Positions 46,062 through 54,302 of a stretch of DNA of 64,000 bases are shown in pieces. How positions within the stretch are numbered: the first letter of the stretch is position 1; each line of letters starts with the position of its first letter. This DNA comes from Alcanivorax sp. DP30 (GTDB lineage Bacteria; Pseudomonadota; Gammaproteobacteria; Pseudomonadales; Alcanivoracaceae), in contig NZ_WTUY01000004.1 in assembly GCF_009882945.1 (NCBI RefSeq), forward strand, positions 797,341-861,340, in the 5' to 3' direction. The translations under genes were made by a program, and so were the position numbers. The notes beneath the pieces were generated by a model. The model was not told the origin of the DNA, searched no databases, and was given only the letters and a program-made list of their open reading frames with translations.

Positions 46062-48860
46062 ATGAACCTTGCCTTTGTGGTGATGCTCCCGTTTCTGGGG
46101 GCGTGCCTGCCTCCGCTGGTGGAGAGGGTGTCGGCCAACCGCACCCTGATGGCGTGTGCGGTGGCGTTGATGCCGGCCACGGCGCTGGCGCTGCTGTTCA
46201 GCCCTGCCATGCAGGTGTTTGCCGGGGAAACCCTGCACAGCACGTTGCGCTGGATTCCCTCGCTGGATCTGTCGCTGGCCTTCCGTCTGGACGGGCTGGC
46301 ATTGCTGTTTGCGATCCTGGTGCTGGGCATTGGCCTGCTGGTGATTCTCTACGCCCGCTATTACCTCTCCGCCAAGGAGAAGGCCGGGCGTTTCTATGCC
46401 TATCTGCTGCTGTTCATGGGCGCCATGCTCGGGGTGGTCACCAGTGACAACCTGTTGTTGCTGGTGGTGTTCTGGGAGCTCACCAGTCTTAGTTCCTTCC
46501 TGCTGATCGGCTTCTGGGGCCACCAGACCGGGGCGCGCAAGGGCGCACGCATGGCCATGACCGTGACCGGTATGGGTGGCCTGGCGCTGCTCGCCGGCGT
46601 GTTGCTGATGGGCAATGTGGTGGGCTCCTTCAATCTGCAGACGGTGCTGGAAAGCGGCGATGTGATCCGCGCCAGCAGCTGGTATCCAGTGATTCTCTGT
46701 CTGGTGCTGCTGGGGGTGTTCACCAAGAGCGCCCAGTTCCCGTTCCACTTCTGGCTACCCCATGCCATGGCGGCGCCTACGCCGGTGAGTGCCTACCTGC
46801 ATTCGGCCACCATGGTGAAGGCGGGGGTGTTCCTGCTGGCGCGGCTCTACCCGGCCCTGGCCGGCACCGACCTGTGGTTCATGCTGGTGTCCCTGGCCGG
46901 CATGATGACCTTGCTGTGGGGGGCGTTTGTGGCCCTGTTCCAGCATGACCTGAAAGGGTTGCTGGCCTATTCCACCATCAGCCATCTGGGCCTGATTACC
47001 CTGTTGTTCGGCCTGAACAGCGAAATGGCGGCGGTGGCGGCGGTATTCCATATCATCAACCACGCCACCTTCAAGGCGAGCCTGTTCATGGCCGCCGGCA
47101 TCATCGATCACGAGACCGGTACCCGCGACATGCGGCGCATTAATGGTTTGTGGAAGTACATGCCTTATACGGCGGTGCTGGCCATGGTGGCCTCCCTGGC
47201 CATGGCCGGGGTGCCGCTACTGAATGGCTTCCTGTCCAAGGAAATGTTCTTTGCCGAGACCCTGGACTCCCATCAATTGGGGGTGCTGAGCTGGATACTG
47301 CCGGTGGGGGCGACCCTGGGCGGGATGTTCTCGGTGGCCTATTCGGCACGCTTTATCCACGACGTGTTCTTCAATGGCGAGCCGGTGAATCTGCCCAAGT
47401 ATCCGCCCCATGAGCCGCCGCGTTACATGAAGGTGCCGGTGGAGATTCTGGTGGCGCTATGTGTGGCGGTGGGCGTGTTCCCGGCGATCACTGTGGCCGC
47501 CCTGCTGGCGGTGGCCGCCAAGGCGACCCTGGGTGGCACCCTGCCGGACTACCATCTGGCTGTGTGGCACGGTTTCAATCTGCCGCTGCTGATGAGCTTT
47601 ATTGCCACCGCGGGCGGGGTGCTGGTCTATACCCAGCGCCGTCGGCTGTTCGATTTGTGGGCCAGGGTGCCGCAACTGGATGCCAAGCTGGTCTTTGAAG
47701 GGCGGGTGCAGCAGCTCAACCGTGTTGCCGCCGCGATTAGCCGGCGTTTCCAGAATGGCTCACTGCAAAGCTATGTGGCCTGGCTGATTGCCCTGGTGGC
47801 CGTGATTCTGCTGACCCAGCTGGTGCGCCTGCCTGCAATGGACCTGAGCCAGTACACATTGCCCATGGACGGGGTGGCGATTCTCTGTACCTTCATGCTG
47901 GTGGCGGCAGCCCTGCTGACCACGCTGCTGCACCGTCACCGGATGACTTCCATCATGTCGTTAAGCGTGGTGGGACTGATGGTGTCGCTGTTGTTCGTGC
48001 GCTTCTCGGCGCCGGATCTGGCTCTGACCCAGCTCTCGGTAGAAGTGGTGACCATACTGTTGCTGATGCTGGCCATGTATTTCCTGCCGGTGCGCACCAA
48101 GGCGGAATCCTCCTCGATCCGGGTGATTCGTGATATTGCGCTGGCGCTGATCTGTGGTGTGGGCGTGGCCGTGATGGCTTTCCTGGTGATGACCGGTGAG
48201 ACCAACACCATCAGCCAGTTCTTTATGGACAACAGCAAGCCTGGCGGCGGCGGGACCAATGTGGTGAATGTGATCCTGGTGGATTTCCGTGGCTTCGATA
48301 CCTTTGGTGAAATCGTCGTGCTGGGCGTGGCGGCCATGGGCATTTATGCCTTGCTCAAGGACCTGGAGCTGCGTTCCGCCAAGTACGATTCCCTGGGCCG
48401 GCCCTGGGCAAAGGATGCGCATCCGTTGGTGCTGGTGACCATTTCGCGTCCCCTGTTGCCGCTGGCGCTGCTGATTGCGGTGTACATCTTCCTGCGAGGA
48501 CACAACCTGCCTGGTGGTGGTTTCGTGGCGGGCCTGATCACCTCGGTGGCGCTGGTGCTGCAATATGTGGCGTCCGGGGTGGCGTGGGTGCACAGCCGCA
48601 TGCCGGGGGACTATCACCCGGTGGTGGCGCTGGGTGTCTTGCTGGCCGGGCTCACCGGGGTGGGTAGCTGGGCGTTTGACCACCCCTTCCTGACCAGCAG
48701 CTTTACCTATGTGTACTGGCCGGTGGTGGGCAAGTTCGAGCTGGCCACCGCCATGCTGTTCGATATCGGGGTGTTCCTCACGGTGGTGGGCGCGACGCTG
48801 TTGATGCTGGCCAACCTGGGCAAGCTGTCGCTGCTGGATGACAAGAGGGAGGAGGCCTGA
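46062..48860 (+). CDS. mrpA: Mrp/Mnh/Pha Na+(K+)/H+ antiporter subunit A (A-B fusion)
   Basis: A 932-residue membrane protein. The first ~500 residues are the NADH-quinone oxidoreductase-like channel of MrpA (FWELTSLSSFLLIGFWGHQT; SAQFPFHFWLPHAMAAPTPV; FNHATFKASLFM-type segment at HIINHATFKASLF). The C-terminal third carries the extra helices of MrpA and the fused MrpB domain (VNVILVDFRGFDTFGEIVVL; GHNLPGGGFVAGLITSVALV). The A-B fusion is normal for Pseudomonas-type PhaAB. With C-G it forms the hetero-oligomeric cation/proton antiporter for alkali and salt tolerance. First gene of the operon. Confidence 0.95.
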   Translation: MNLAFVVMLPFLGACLPPLVERVSANRTLMACAVALMPATALALLFSPAMQVFAGETLHSTLRWIPSLDLSLAFRLDGLALLFAILVLGIGLLVILYARYYLSAKEKAGRFYAYLLLFMGAMLGVVTSDNLLLLVVFWELTSLSSFLLIGFWGHQTGARKGARMAMTVTGMGGLALLAGVLLMGNVVGSFNLQTVLESGDVIRASSWYPVILCLVLLGVFTKSAQFPFHFWLPHAMAAPTPVSAYLHSATMVKAGVFLLARLYPALAGTDLWFMLVSLAGMMTLLWGAFVALFQHDLKGLLAYSTISHLGLITLLFGLNSEMAAVAAVFHIINHATFKASLFMAAGIIDHETGTRDMRRINGLWKYMPYTAVLAMVASLAMAGVPLLNGFLSKEMFFAETLDSHQLGVLSWILPVGATLGGMFSVAYSARFIHDVFFNGEPVNLPKYPPHEPPRYMKVPVEILVALCVAVGVFPAITVAALLAVAAKATLGGTLPDYHLAVWHGFNLPLLMSFIATAGGVLVYTQRRRLFDLWARVPQLDAKLVFEGRVQQLNRVAAAISRRFQNGSLQSYVAWLIALVAVILLTQLVRLPAMDLSQYTLPMDGVAILCTFMLVAAALLTTLLHRHRMTSIMSLSVVGLMVSLLFVRFSAPDLALTQLSVEVVTILLLMLAMYFLPVRTKAESSSIRVIRDIALALICGVGVAVMAFLVMTGETNTISQFFMDNSKPGGGGTNVVNVILVDFRGFDTFGEIVVLGVAAMGIYALLKDLELRSAKYDSLGRPWAKDAHPLVLVTISRPLLPLALLIAVYIFLRGHNLPGGGFVAGLITSVALVLQYVASGVAWVHSRMPGDYHPVVALGVLLAGLTGVGSWAFDHPFLTSSFTYVYWPVVGKFELATAMLFDIGVFLTVVGATLLMLANLGKLSLLDDKREEA

Positions 48861-49204
48861 TGGAACTGCTGGTCGCAATCATTATTGGTGTGCTGGTGTC
48901 CACCGGGGTCTACCTGTGCCTGCGGGCGCGGACCTTCCCGGTGGTACTGGGCCTGACCCTGCTCAGCTACGGGGTGAACGTGTTCCTGTTCTCCATGGGC
49001 GGGTTGAAAATCAACGAAGTGGCGGTGGTGGGCATGAGTGACAACCCCACCGACCCGTTGCCCCAGGCGCTGGTGCTCACCGCCATCGTGATCGGTTTTG
49101 CCATGACCGCGTTTCTGGTGGTGCTGGCCCTGCGCAGTCAGGGCGAGCACTACACGGATCATGTGGACGGCAAGGACGGTGAAAATCAGGGAGGGGCGCA
49201 ATGA
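48860..49204 (+). CDS. mrpC: Mrp antiporter subunit C
   Basis: A 114-residue NuoK-like protein with three helices: AIIIGVLVSTGVYLCLRART, LGLTLLSYGVNVFLFSMGGL and ALVLTAIVIGFAMTAFLVVL. The DPLPQALVLTAIVI segment is typical of MrpC/MnhC. Its ATG shares one base with the mrpA stop codon (TGATG) and its end overlaps mrpD by four bases. Confidence 0.95.
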   Translation: MELLVAIIIGVLVSTGVYLCLRARTFPVVLGLTLLSYGVNVFLFSMGGLKINEVAVVGMSDNPTDPLPQALVLTAIVIGFAMTAFLVVLALRSQGEHYTDHVDGKDGENQGGAQ

Positions 49205-50679
49205 GTCACTGGATAATTGCACCCATCCTGTTGCCGGCGCTGGCCGGGCTGCTGTTGTTGCTGGAAGTGCGTGAGCGGCACCGGTTGCGACGGCTGACAG
49301 GTTTGCTGTCCTGTGCGGCCTTGCTGGCGGTGGCGGTCGTGCTGGTGGGGCAGGCCTGGGATGGTACCTATACGGTGTACAAGCTGGGTAACTGGGAGGC
49401 GCCGTTCGGCATCGTGCTGGTGCTGGACCGGTTCAGTGCCCTGATGGTGCTGCTCACTGCCGTGCTGGCCTTCCCGGCGTTGTTGTATGCCAGCTGCGGT
49501 GATGACCGCAAGGGCGCCAACTTCCACGGGTTGTTCCAGTTTCAGTTGATGGGCATCAACGGGGCGTTTCTGACCGGTGACCTGTTCAACCTGTTCGTGT
49601 TCTTCGAAGTGTTGCTGATCGCTTCCTATGGGCTGGCATTGCACGGTCGCGGCCCCGAGCGGGTGAAAGCCGGGTTGCATTATGTGGTGCTGAACCTGGT
49701 GGGGTCAGGCCTGTTCCTGATCGCCCTGGGGCTGATCTATGGCACCACTGGCACCCTGAACATGGCGGATGTGGCCACCAAGGCCCAGGTCTTGCCAGTG
49801 GGTGATACCACCCTGTTTACGGTGGCGCTGTTGTTGCTGTGGGTGGTGTTCGGGCTCAAGGCGGCCCTGTTCCCGTTGTATTTCTGGTTGCCGGCCACCT
49901 ATGCCAGTGCCACCCCGGCCGTGGCGGCCCTGTTTGCCATCATGACCAAGGTGGGGATCTACGCCATGGTGCGGATGATGTCGCTGCTTATTGCGCCGAT
50001 TCCGCCCATCGGCCAACAGGCGCTGTGGTGGATGGGGCTGGTTACCCTGTTGCTGGCCTGTGTCGGGGTGCTGGGGGCCAGGCGACTGGGCACCGCGGTG
50101 GCCTACCTGGTGGTGATGTCGGTGGGCACGCTGGTGGCAGCGTTCTCTGCGGGCTACGGCACTGCACTGGCCCCGGCGTTGTACTATCTGGTGCATTCCA
50201 CCCTGATCTGTGGCGCCTTGTTCTTGCTGGCCGGCCTGATTGCCCGCGGCCGTGGCGAGGTGGGTGACGAACTGGTTGCGGGGCCGGCCATTCTGGGCGG
50301 CGGCCGGTTGTCCCTGTTGTTCTTTGTGGCGGCCATTGCGGTGGTCGGCTTGCCGCCGCTGTCCGGTTTCGTCGGCAAGGTGGCGCTATTGCAGGCCGTG
50401 CCCGAGCCGCTCTACTGGGCGTTGCTGCTGTTTGCCGGTCTGTGTGGCCTGATCGCCATGAGCCGTGCCGGGTCCACCCTGTTTTGGCGCACCACCGGTG
50501 AAAGTGCCGGCTTGCGGCCTTCCCGTCGACGGCTGCTGGCGGTGCTGTGGTTGCTTGTCCTCAGCCCGGCCATGGCGGTGTGGGGTGAATCGGGCCTGCA
50601 GTGGGCGGATGCGGTGGCGGATCAGCTGAAAATGCCGACGGCCTATATGGACGCTGTGCTGGGGGAGGATGCGCAATGA
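49201..50679 (+). CDS. mrpD: Mrp antiporter subunit D
   Basis: A 492-residue NuoL/M/N-like proton channel subunit with about 14 helices. Visible family landmarks: DLFNLFVFFEVLLIASYGLA with the conserved Glu of TM5, GLKAALFPLYFWLPATYASA with the conserved Lys, and YYLVHSTLICGALFLLAGLI. It overlaps mrpC at the start and mrpE at the end (ATGA), so the whole block is translationally coupled. Confidence 0.95.
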   Translation: MSHWIIAPILLPALAGLLLLLEVRERHRLRRLTGLLSCAALLAVAVVLVGQAWDGTYTVYKLGNWEAPFGIVLVLDRFSALMVLLTAVLAFPALLYASCGDDRKGANFHGLFQFQLMGINGAFLTGDLFNLFVFFEVLLIASYGLALHGRGPERVKAGLHYVVLNLVGSGLFLIALGLIYGTTGTLNMADVATKAQVLPVGDTTLFTVALLLLWVVFGLKAALFPLYFWLPATYASATPAVAALFAIMTKVGIYAMVRMMSLLIAPIPPIGQQALWWMGLVTLLLACVGVLGARRLGTAVAYLVVMSVGTLVAAFSAGYGTALAPALYYLVHSTLICGALFLLAGLIARGRGEVGDELVAGPAILGGGRLSLLFFVAAIAVVGLPPLSGFVGKVALLQAVPEPLYWALLLFAGLCGLIAMSRAGSTLFWRTTGESAGLRPSRRRLLAVLWLLVLSPAMAVWGESGLQWADAVADQLKMPTAYMDAVLGEDAQ

Positions 50680-51173
50680 GTCGTTTCTGGAATCATGTGC
50701 TGCCGTTTCCCAGCCTGAGCCTGATACTGTGGCTGGCGTGGTTGCTGCTGAACGGTTTTAGCGCCGGGCATGCCTTGCTAGGGGCGGTGTTGGCGGTAGT
50801 GTTGCCGCTGACCACCAAACCGTTCTGGCCCAATGTGCCACGGGTTCGCAACTTGCCGCGCATGTTGGGTTTTGTGGTGGTGGTGTTGTACGACATTGTG
50901 GTGGCCAATGTATCGGTGGCCATCAAGGTGCTGGGGCCGCTCAAGTCTCTGCGGCCGGGGTTTGTGGAGTTCCCGCTGGAGCTGGATGACGATTTTGCCA
51001 TCGCCCTGCTGGCGAGCACGATTTCCCTGACCCCCGGTACGGTGTCGGCAGATGTGAGTCAGGATCGCAAGACCCTGCTTATTCATGGTCTGGATGTGGA
51101 AGATCCGGCGGCCCTGGTGGCCGAGATCAAGCAGCGTTACGAGCGCCCGTTGAAGGAGATCTTCGAATGCTGA
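50676..51173 (+). CDS. mrpE: Mrp antiporter subunit E
   Basis: A 165-residue protein with two or three N-terminal helices (LSLILWLAWLLLNGFSAGHA; MLGFVVVVLYDIVVANVSVA) and a soluble C-terminal part with the MrpE landmarks FALLASTISLTPGTVSADV-like IALLASTISLTPGTVSADVS and LLIHGLDVEDP. It overlaps mrpD by four bases and mrpF by seven. Confidence 0.95.
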   Translation: MSRFWNHVLPFPSLSLILWLAWLLLNGFSAGHALLGAVLAVVLPLTTKPFWPNVPRVRNLPRMLGFVVVVLYDIVVANVSVAIKVLGPLKSLRPGFVEFPLELDDDFAIALLASTISLTPGTVSADVSQDRKTLLIHGLDVEDPAALVAEIKQRYERPLKEIFEC

Positions 51174-51436
51174 GCACTGCCTTATCGATTGCCATGGGCC
51201 TGTTTGTGCTGGCCTGGGTGTTGAATCTGGGCCGGCTGATTTTCGGCCCCAGTCTGCCGGACCGGGTGCTGGCGCTGGACACCATGTACATCAACAGTAT
51301 TGCCCTTATCGTGCTGTATGGCATTCAGCAAAGCAGCAAGATGTATTTTGAAGCAGCCATGCTGATTGCCCTGATCGGGTTTGTCAGCACCGTGGCGGTG
51401 GCCAAGTACGTCACCCGCGGGGATATTATTGAATAA
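51167..51436 (+). CDS. mrpF: Mrp antiporter subunit F
   Basis: An 89-residue protein with three helices and the MrpF/MnhF signature GPSLPDRVLALDTMYINSIA in the first loop, then KMYFEAAMLIALIGFVSTVA. Its start lies inside the end of mrpE. The next subunit gene is 75 bases further on, separated by a 7-bp-period repeat. Confidence 0.94.
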   Translation: MLSTALSIAMGLFVLAWVLNLGRLIFGPSLPDRVLALDTMYINSIALIVLYGIQQSSKMYFEAAMLIALIGFVSTVAVAKYVTRGDIIE

Positions 51437-51443
51437 GCCGAAT

Positions 51444-51506
51444 GCTGGAGGCCTGACGCTGGACGCGGTTTCGTCTGGCGTCGGGGATAAGGCGTCAGGC
51501 GCGGAG
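51444..51506. repeat. nine degenerate 7-mers inside the mrp operon
   Basis: The gap between mrpF and mrpG is filled by 7-mers: GCTGGAG, GCCTGAC, GCTGGAC, GCGGTTT, CGTCTGG, CGTCGGG, GATAAGG, CGTCAGG, CGCGGAG. The last unit also supplies the only ribosome-binding-site-like sequence of mrpG. Confidence 0.7.
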
Positions 51507-51511
51507 CGATT

Positions 51512-51844
51512 ATGGATTCTCTGATTGAATGGGCGGTGTCGATTTTTGTGATCATTGGTGGTGTGTTTGCCCTGGTGGGTTCTATCGGCCTGGCGCGACT
51601 ACCGGATTTCTATACCCGTCTGCATGGCCCCACCAAGGCCACCACCCTGGGAGTAGGCGGGACCATTCTGGGCTCGCTGGTTTACTTCTCCTGGCAGGAG
51701 CATGCCCTGCAACTGCATGAGGTGTTGATCACCCTGTTCCTGTTTATCACCGCACCGGTGTCTGCCCACATGCTCGCCAAGGCGGCCATGCACCGGGATC
51801 TCAAGCGGATGAAGGAAACCCGCGGGGAGCCGTGGAAGCAGTGA
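51512..51844 (+). CDS. mrpG: Mrp antiporter subunit G
   Basis: A 110-residue protein with three helices and the MrpG/MnhG signature: GGVFALVGSIGLARLPDFYT, RLHGPTKATTLGVGGTILGS and LFLFITAPVSAHMLAKAAMH. Last gene of the operon. Unlike its upstream partners it does not overlap its neighbour, because a 7-mer repeat array lies in front of it and covers the expected ribosome-binding site. Confidence 0.94.
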   Translation: MDSLIEWAVSIFVIIGGVFALVGSIGLARLPDFYTRLHGPTKATTLGVGGTILGSLVYFSWQEHALQLHEVLITLFLFITAPVSAHMLAKAAMHRDLKRMKETRGEPWKQ

Positions 51845-51869
51845 GGCGGCTCGCATCACGCGGAGTGTT

Positions 51870-51933
51870 GTGGGAGCGTGCCTGCACGCGATAAGGCTTC
51901 CAGTCGCACAATCGTCTGCAGGCAGATTCCCGC
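51870..51933. repeat. REP-like palindrome after mrpG
   Basis: Arms GTGGGAGCGTGCCTGCACGC.. and ..ATCGTCTGCAGGCAGATTCC form an imperfect inverted repeat of the same GTGGGAGC class as at 5226. Confidence 0.6.
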
Positions 51934-52222
51934 CGCGATAGGGACAAACTGGCCCGTAGGCATTCCTCAAAGAAAATGTATTTGCTGCGCGCCCCTTCGG
52001 GTCGCGCTTCGCGCGATTCGTCCCTCGAGAGGAACTCCTGCAGCGTTTTCTTGGTCAGGCCTGAATGGATTTCCTCAGTGGACTCCGTGATCGCGGTGGT
52101 AAAACCGTCTTTTGATCATCGAAATCGCGACGTGGAAGGTGGTGCTGGGCAAGGCCTGGAGCACGTTGTTGCGTGCGGCCTGAAGCGGGTTGCGAAGAAA
52201 ATTGTAAAATGTACGAGAGGTT

Positions 52223-52251
52223 GGAACTTATCAAAAATCGGTGCGGTCACA
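52223..52251 (+). promoter_or_regulatory. sigma-E/AlgU-type promoter of sRNA copy 1
   Basis: GGAACTT, a spacer of 17 bases and TCACA resemble the envelope-stress consensus GAACTT-N16-TCTGA; the -10 part is weak. Confidence 0.5.
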
Positions 52252-52256
52252 GTAAG

Positions 52257-52412
52257 TAGCTACGGATTGGCACCCCCCCGATCCCCCAGTACCCTCAGCC
52301 GGTTCGTAGCTTATTTGGACTCCCTGATCTCTTCCCCCGAGATTAGGGCGGCAAGCCTCCCTGGCAGCACAGTCGTTCCCTTCCCCCAAGATTGCTGCCA
52401 GGGATTTTTTTT
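52257..52412 (+). ncRNA. Spot 42/ErsA-like small RNA, copy 1
   Basis: A structured non-coding transcript of about 155 bases. It begins with a C-rich stretch (CCCCCCGATCCCCCAGTACC). A hairpin follows, CCCTGATCTC / GAGATTAGGG, presenting loop TTCCCCC. It ends in a strong terminator, CCCTGGCAGC / GCTGCCAGGG with eight T, whose large loop holds CCCTTCCCCCAAG. The polA-engB location is that of Spot 42 in enterobacteria and ErsA in Pseudomonas aeruginosa. C-rich loops are expected to pair with Shine-Dalgarno regions of target mRNAs. The 5' end is estimated from the promoter. Confidence 0.75.
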
Positions 52413-52671
52413 GCCCGCCGACCGGGTCAGCGAGCAAAAGGCTAGCGTTGATGCGTGTGGAAATCTGCATCTGAATAATATTTAAGCAAGCCTTGTGCCA
52501 CTTCTTCCTGCTCGAACTAACCGTTGTCGAATCAACAAGCTAGACCCTTTGGGTGGGTAAGGCAGATTGTTGCCCTGCTCGAACAGGGAGCATGAGTGCC
52601 ATTTCTCGCCAGTTTTGTGACGTGGATCGGCAGGACGGCAAAAAAACGTAAAAAAATACTTTGGGGGGGAT

Positions 52672-52699
52672 GGAACTTTCAGTGAAAGAAGGCATCTTA
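52672..52699 (+). promoter_or_regulatory. sigma-E/AlgU-type promoter of sRNA copy 2
   Basis: GGAACTT, a spacer of exactly 16 bases and TCTTA closely match the GAACTT-N16-TCTGA promoters of AlgU/RpoE. The predicted start site is about seven bases downstream. Confidence 0.65.
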
Positions 52700-52705
52700 C
52701 TTACA

Positions 52706-52855
52706 GCGACGGGCCGGAACCCCCGATCCCCCAGTACCCTCACCGGTCCGTCGTTATATAGCCCCGGTCCTCTTCCCCCAAAGAGCCGGGGCGGCAAGCC
52801 TCCCTGGCAGCACAGTCGTTCCCTTCCCCCAAGGTTGCTGCCAGGGATTTTTTTT
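52706..52855 (+). ncRNA. Spot 42/ErsA-like small RNA, copy 2
   Basis: The second copy, about 450 bases after the first and the same length. The 5' segment (CCCCCGATCCCCCAGTACCC) and the terminator arms (CCCTGGCAGC / GCTGCCAGGG) are identical to copy 1. The middle hairpin differs in sequence but not in form: GCCCCGG..CTCTT / AAGAG..CCGGGGC again exposes a CCCCC loop. Such compensated change argues for a conserved RNA structure. It has the better envelope-stress promoter. No protein frame fits it. Confidence 0.8.
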
Positions 52856-52908
52856 GCCTGGATTTTATGCTCGACGCCAGATGCTAAAACCCAAACCTGA
52901 CTGAACCC

Positions 52909-53096
52909 GCTGCAGGAGTTCCCTTCCAGGGGACGAACCTCGCGCAGCGAGGCGACCGAAGGGAGCATTTTGGTATTCATGGGCCCCGACTCACGATCTG
53001 CGAATACCTGGGCCCTCCTGGATCAACCCCGGGGCAGGCTCAGTGGTCGTTTCCGTGTTTCGCACGGTTCGTCCCCTGGAAGGGAACTCCTACAGC
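52909..53096. repeat. 188-bp element with 31-bp inverted ends
   Basis: The left end GCTGCAGGAGTTCCCTTCCA (continuing GGGGACGAACC) and the right end at 53066-53096 are inverse copies with one mismatch. The related pair at 62161-62306 shows that this is a dispersed family. No gene inside. Confidence 0.8.
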
Positions 53097-53125
53097 AGCT
53101 TTGTAGAGGAGTGTGTTGTCGACGC

Positions 53126-53160
53126 AAAAAGGCCCGCCCGGTTACCGGGCGGGCCTTTTT
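53126..53160. terminator. strong bidirectional terminator behind engB
   Basis: A perfect stem of AAAAAGGCCCGCCCGGT and its inverse ends in five T on either strand. Confidence 0.9.
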
Positions 53161-53163
53161 GCG

Positions 53164-53805
53164 TCACGCATCAGGCGTCTCTGCCCCGAAGCCCTCCACG
53201 TCCAGCCATTCGCCCAGTTTGTTCCAGGCTTCTTCGCAGCCGGTGCCATTGGTGGCGGAGAACAGTTGCAGGCTGAGGGGGGCGGGGTGATTCCTTAACT
53301 GGCTCTGGACCTTGAGCAGGGTGCTCTTGGCGGCACCGAACTTCAGCTTGTCGGCCTTGGTCATCAGAATATGGATGGGCATGTTGGCCTGGGCGGACCA
53401 TTCCAGCATCAGCTGGTCGAATTCCTTGAGTGGATGGCGGATGTCCATCATCAGTACCAGGCCGATCAGGGCCTGACGCTCGGCCAGGTAGTGATCCAGG
53501 TGCTGTTGCCACTCGTTGCGCTTGCTCTTTGCGACCTTGGCGTAGCCATAGCCGGGCAGATCCACCAGACGACGCTCTTCGTCCAGCTGGAAAAAATTGA
53601 GCAGCTGGGTGCGGCCGGGGGTCTTGGAGGTACGGGCCAGGGTGCGCTGGCTGGTAAGCCGGTTGATGGCGCTGGATTTCCCGGCGTTGGAGCGGCCGGC
53701 AAAGGCCACTTCACGGCCCTCGTCCGGGGGACACTGATCCAGCCGCTGGGCGCTTTGCAGGAATTGCGCGTGGTGCAGCAGGGTTTCCACGGGGTGCTGT
53801 GCCAT
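53164..53805 (-). CDS. engB: ribosome biogenesis GTP-binding protein EngB (YihA/YsxC)
   Basis: A 213-residue essential-type GTPase: G1 [12 protein letters not shown]2/G3 region [12 protein letters not shown] and [12 protein letters not shown]4 TKADKL and the late G5-like LFSATNGTG. It assists assembly of the large ribosomal subunit. The start at 53805 is chosen because the family begins just before [15 protein letters not shown]; the longer frame to 53937 runs through the cytochrome promoter. It is divergent from the cytochrome c5 gene. Confidence 0.96.
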   Translation of the reverse strand: MAQHPVETLLHHAQFLQSAQRLDQCPPDEGREVAFAGRSNAGKSSAINRLTSQRTLARTSKTPGRTQLLNFFQLDEERRLVDLPGYGYAKVAKSKRNEWQQHLDHYLAERQALIGLVLMMDIRHPLKEFDQLMLEWSAQANMPIHILMTKADKLKFGAAKSTLLKVQSQLRNHPAPLSLQLFSATNGTGCEEAWNKLGEWLDVEGFGAETPDA

Positions 53806-53844
53806 GGTGGGCCTCTGTAGTTTATCCTTACCATTCACATGGAA

Positions 53845-53875
53845 TATGACGGCGTGGGTTAGTCTGGTATATAAT
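53845..53875 (+). promoter_or_regulatory. sigma-70-like promoter of the cytochrome genes
   Basis: A TATAAT box at 53870-53875 with an upstream TG, and TATGAC at 53845-53850 as a loose -35 (spacer 19). It lies about 105 bases before the cytochrome c5 start. Confidence 0.5.
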
Positions 53876-53981
53876 CCCGCCCGCCGGTCCCACTGGGGGA
53901 CCGCGGACGTTCTACAAGGGTTTGCCCGGAAAGGCAAACCACTTCGCCAGCGGTTACGCCAGCTTAGCAGAGGTAGCGTTT

Positions 53982-54278
53982 ATGAAGGGTATGGTTGCAG
54001 GTATTGCATTGGCTTTGGTGATGGGCTCTGCCGCCCACGCAGCAACGGTTGAGGAACGTTACAACGCAAGTTGTACTTTCTGTCATTCCACCGGTGCCGC
54101 CGGTGCGCCAAAATCCCATGATGAAGCCGCCTGGAAGCCTCGCATGGATAAAGGCATGGACACCATGGTGAAGCATGTAAAGGAAGGGTTTAATGCCATG
54201 CCGCCAAAAGGCATGTGCAACGACTGTAGCGACGACGAATACCGTGCTCTGATCGAGTACATGTCCAAAAGCAAATAA
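53982..54278 (+). CDS. cytochrome c5 family protein
   Basis: A 98-residue periplasmic monohaem cytochrome: signal peptide GIALALVMGSAAHA, one haem site CTFCH, axial Met in AMPPKGMC and the cysteine pair CNDC typical of cytochrome c5. It shuttles electrons in respiratory chains. It is followed by cytochrome c4 after 24 bases; the pair corresponds to PA5491-PA5490 of Pseudomonas aeruginosa. Confidence 0.92.
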   Translation: MKGMVAGIALALVMGSAAHAATVEERYNASCTFCHSTGAAGAPKSHDEAAWKPRMDKGMDTMVKHVKEGFNAMPPKGMCNDCSDDEYRALIEYMSKSK

Positions 54279-54302
54279 GACGCTGTACGTAAAGGATAGG
54301 CC

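Noticed and set aside
52540-52980. Minus-strand frame over sRNA copy 2
   Set aside because: The sequence is explained by a structured RNA with promoter and terminator; the frame lacks a ribosome-binding site.
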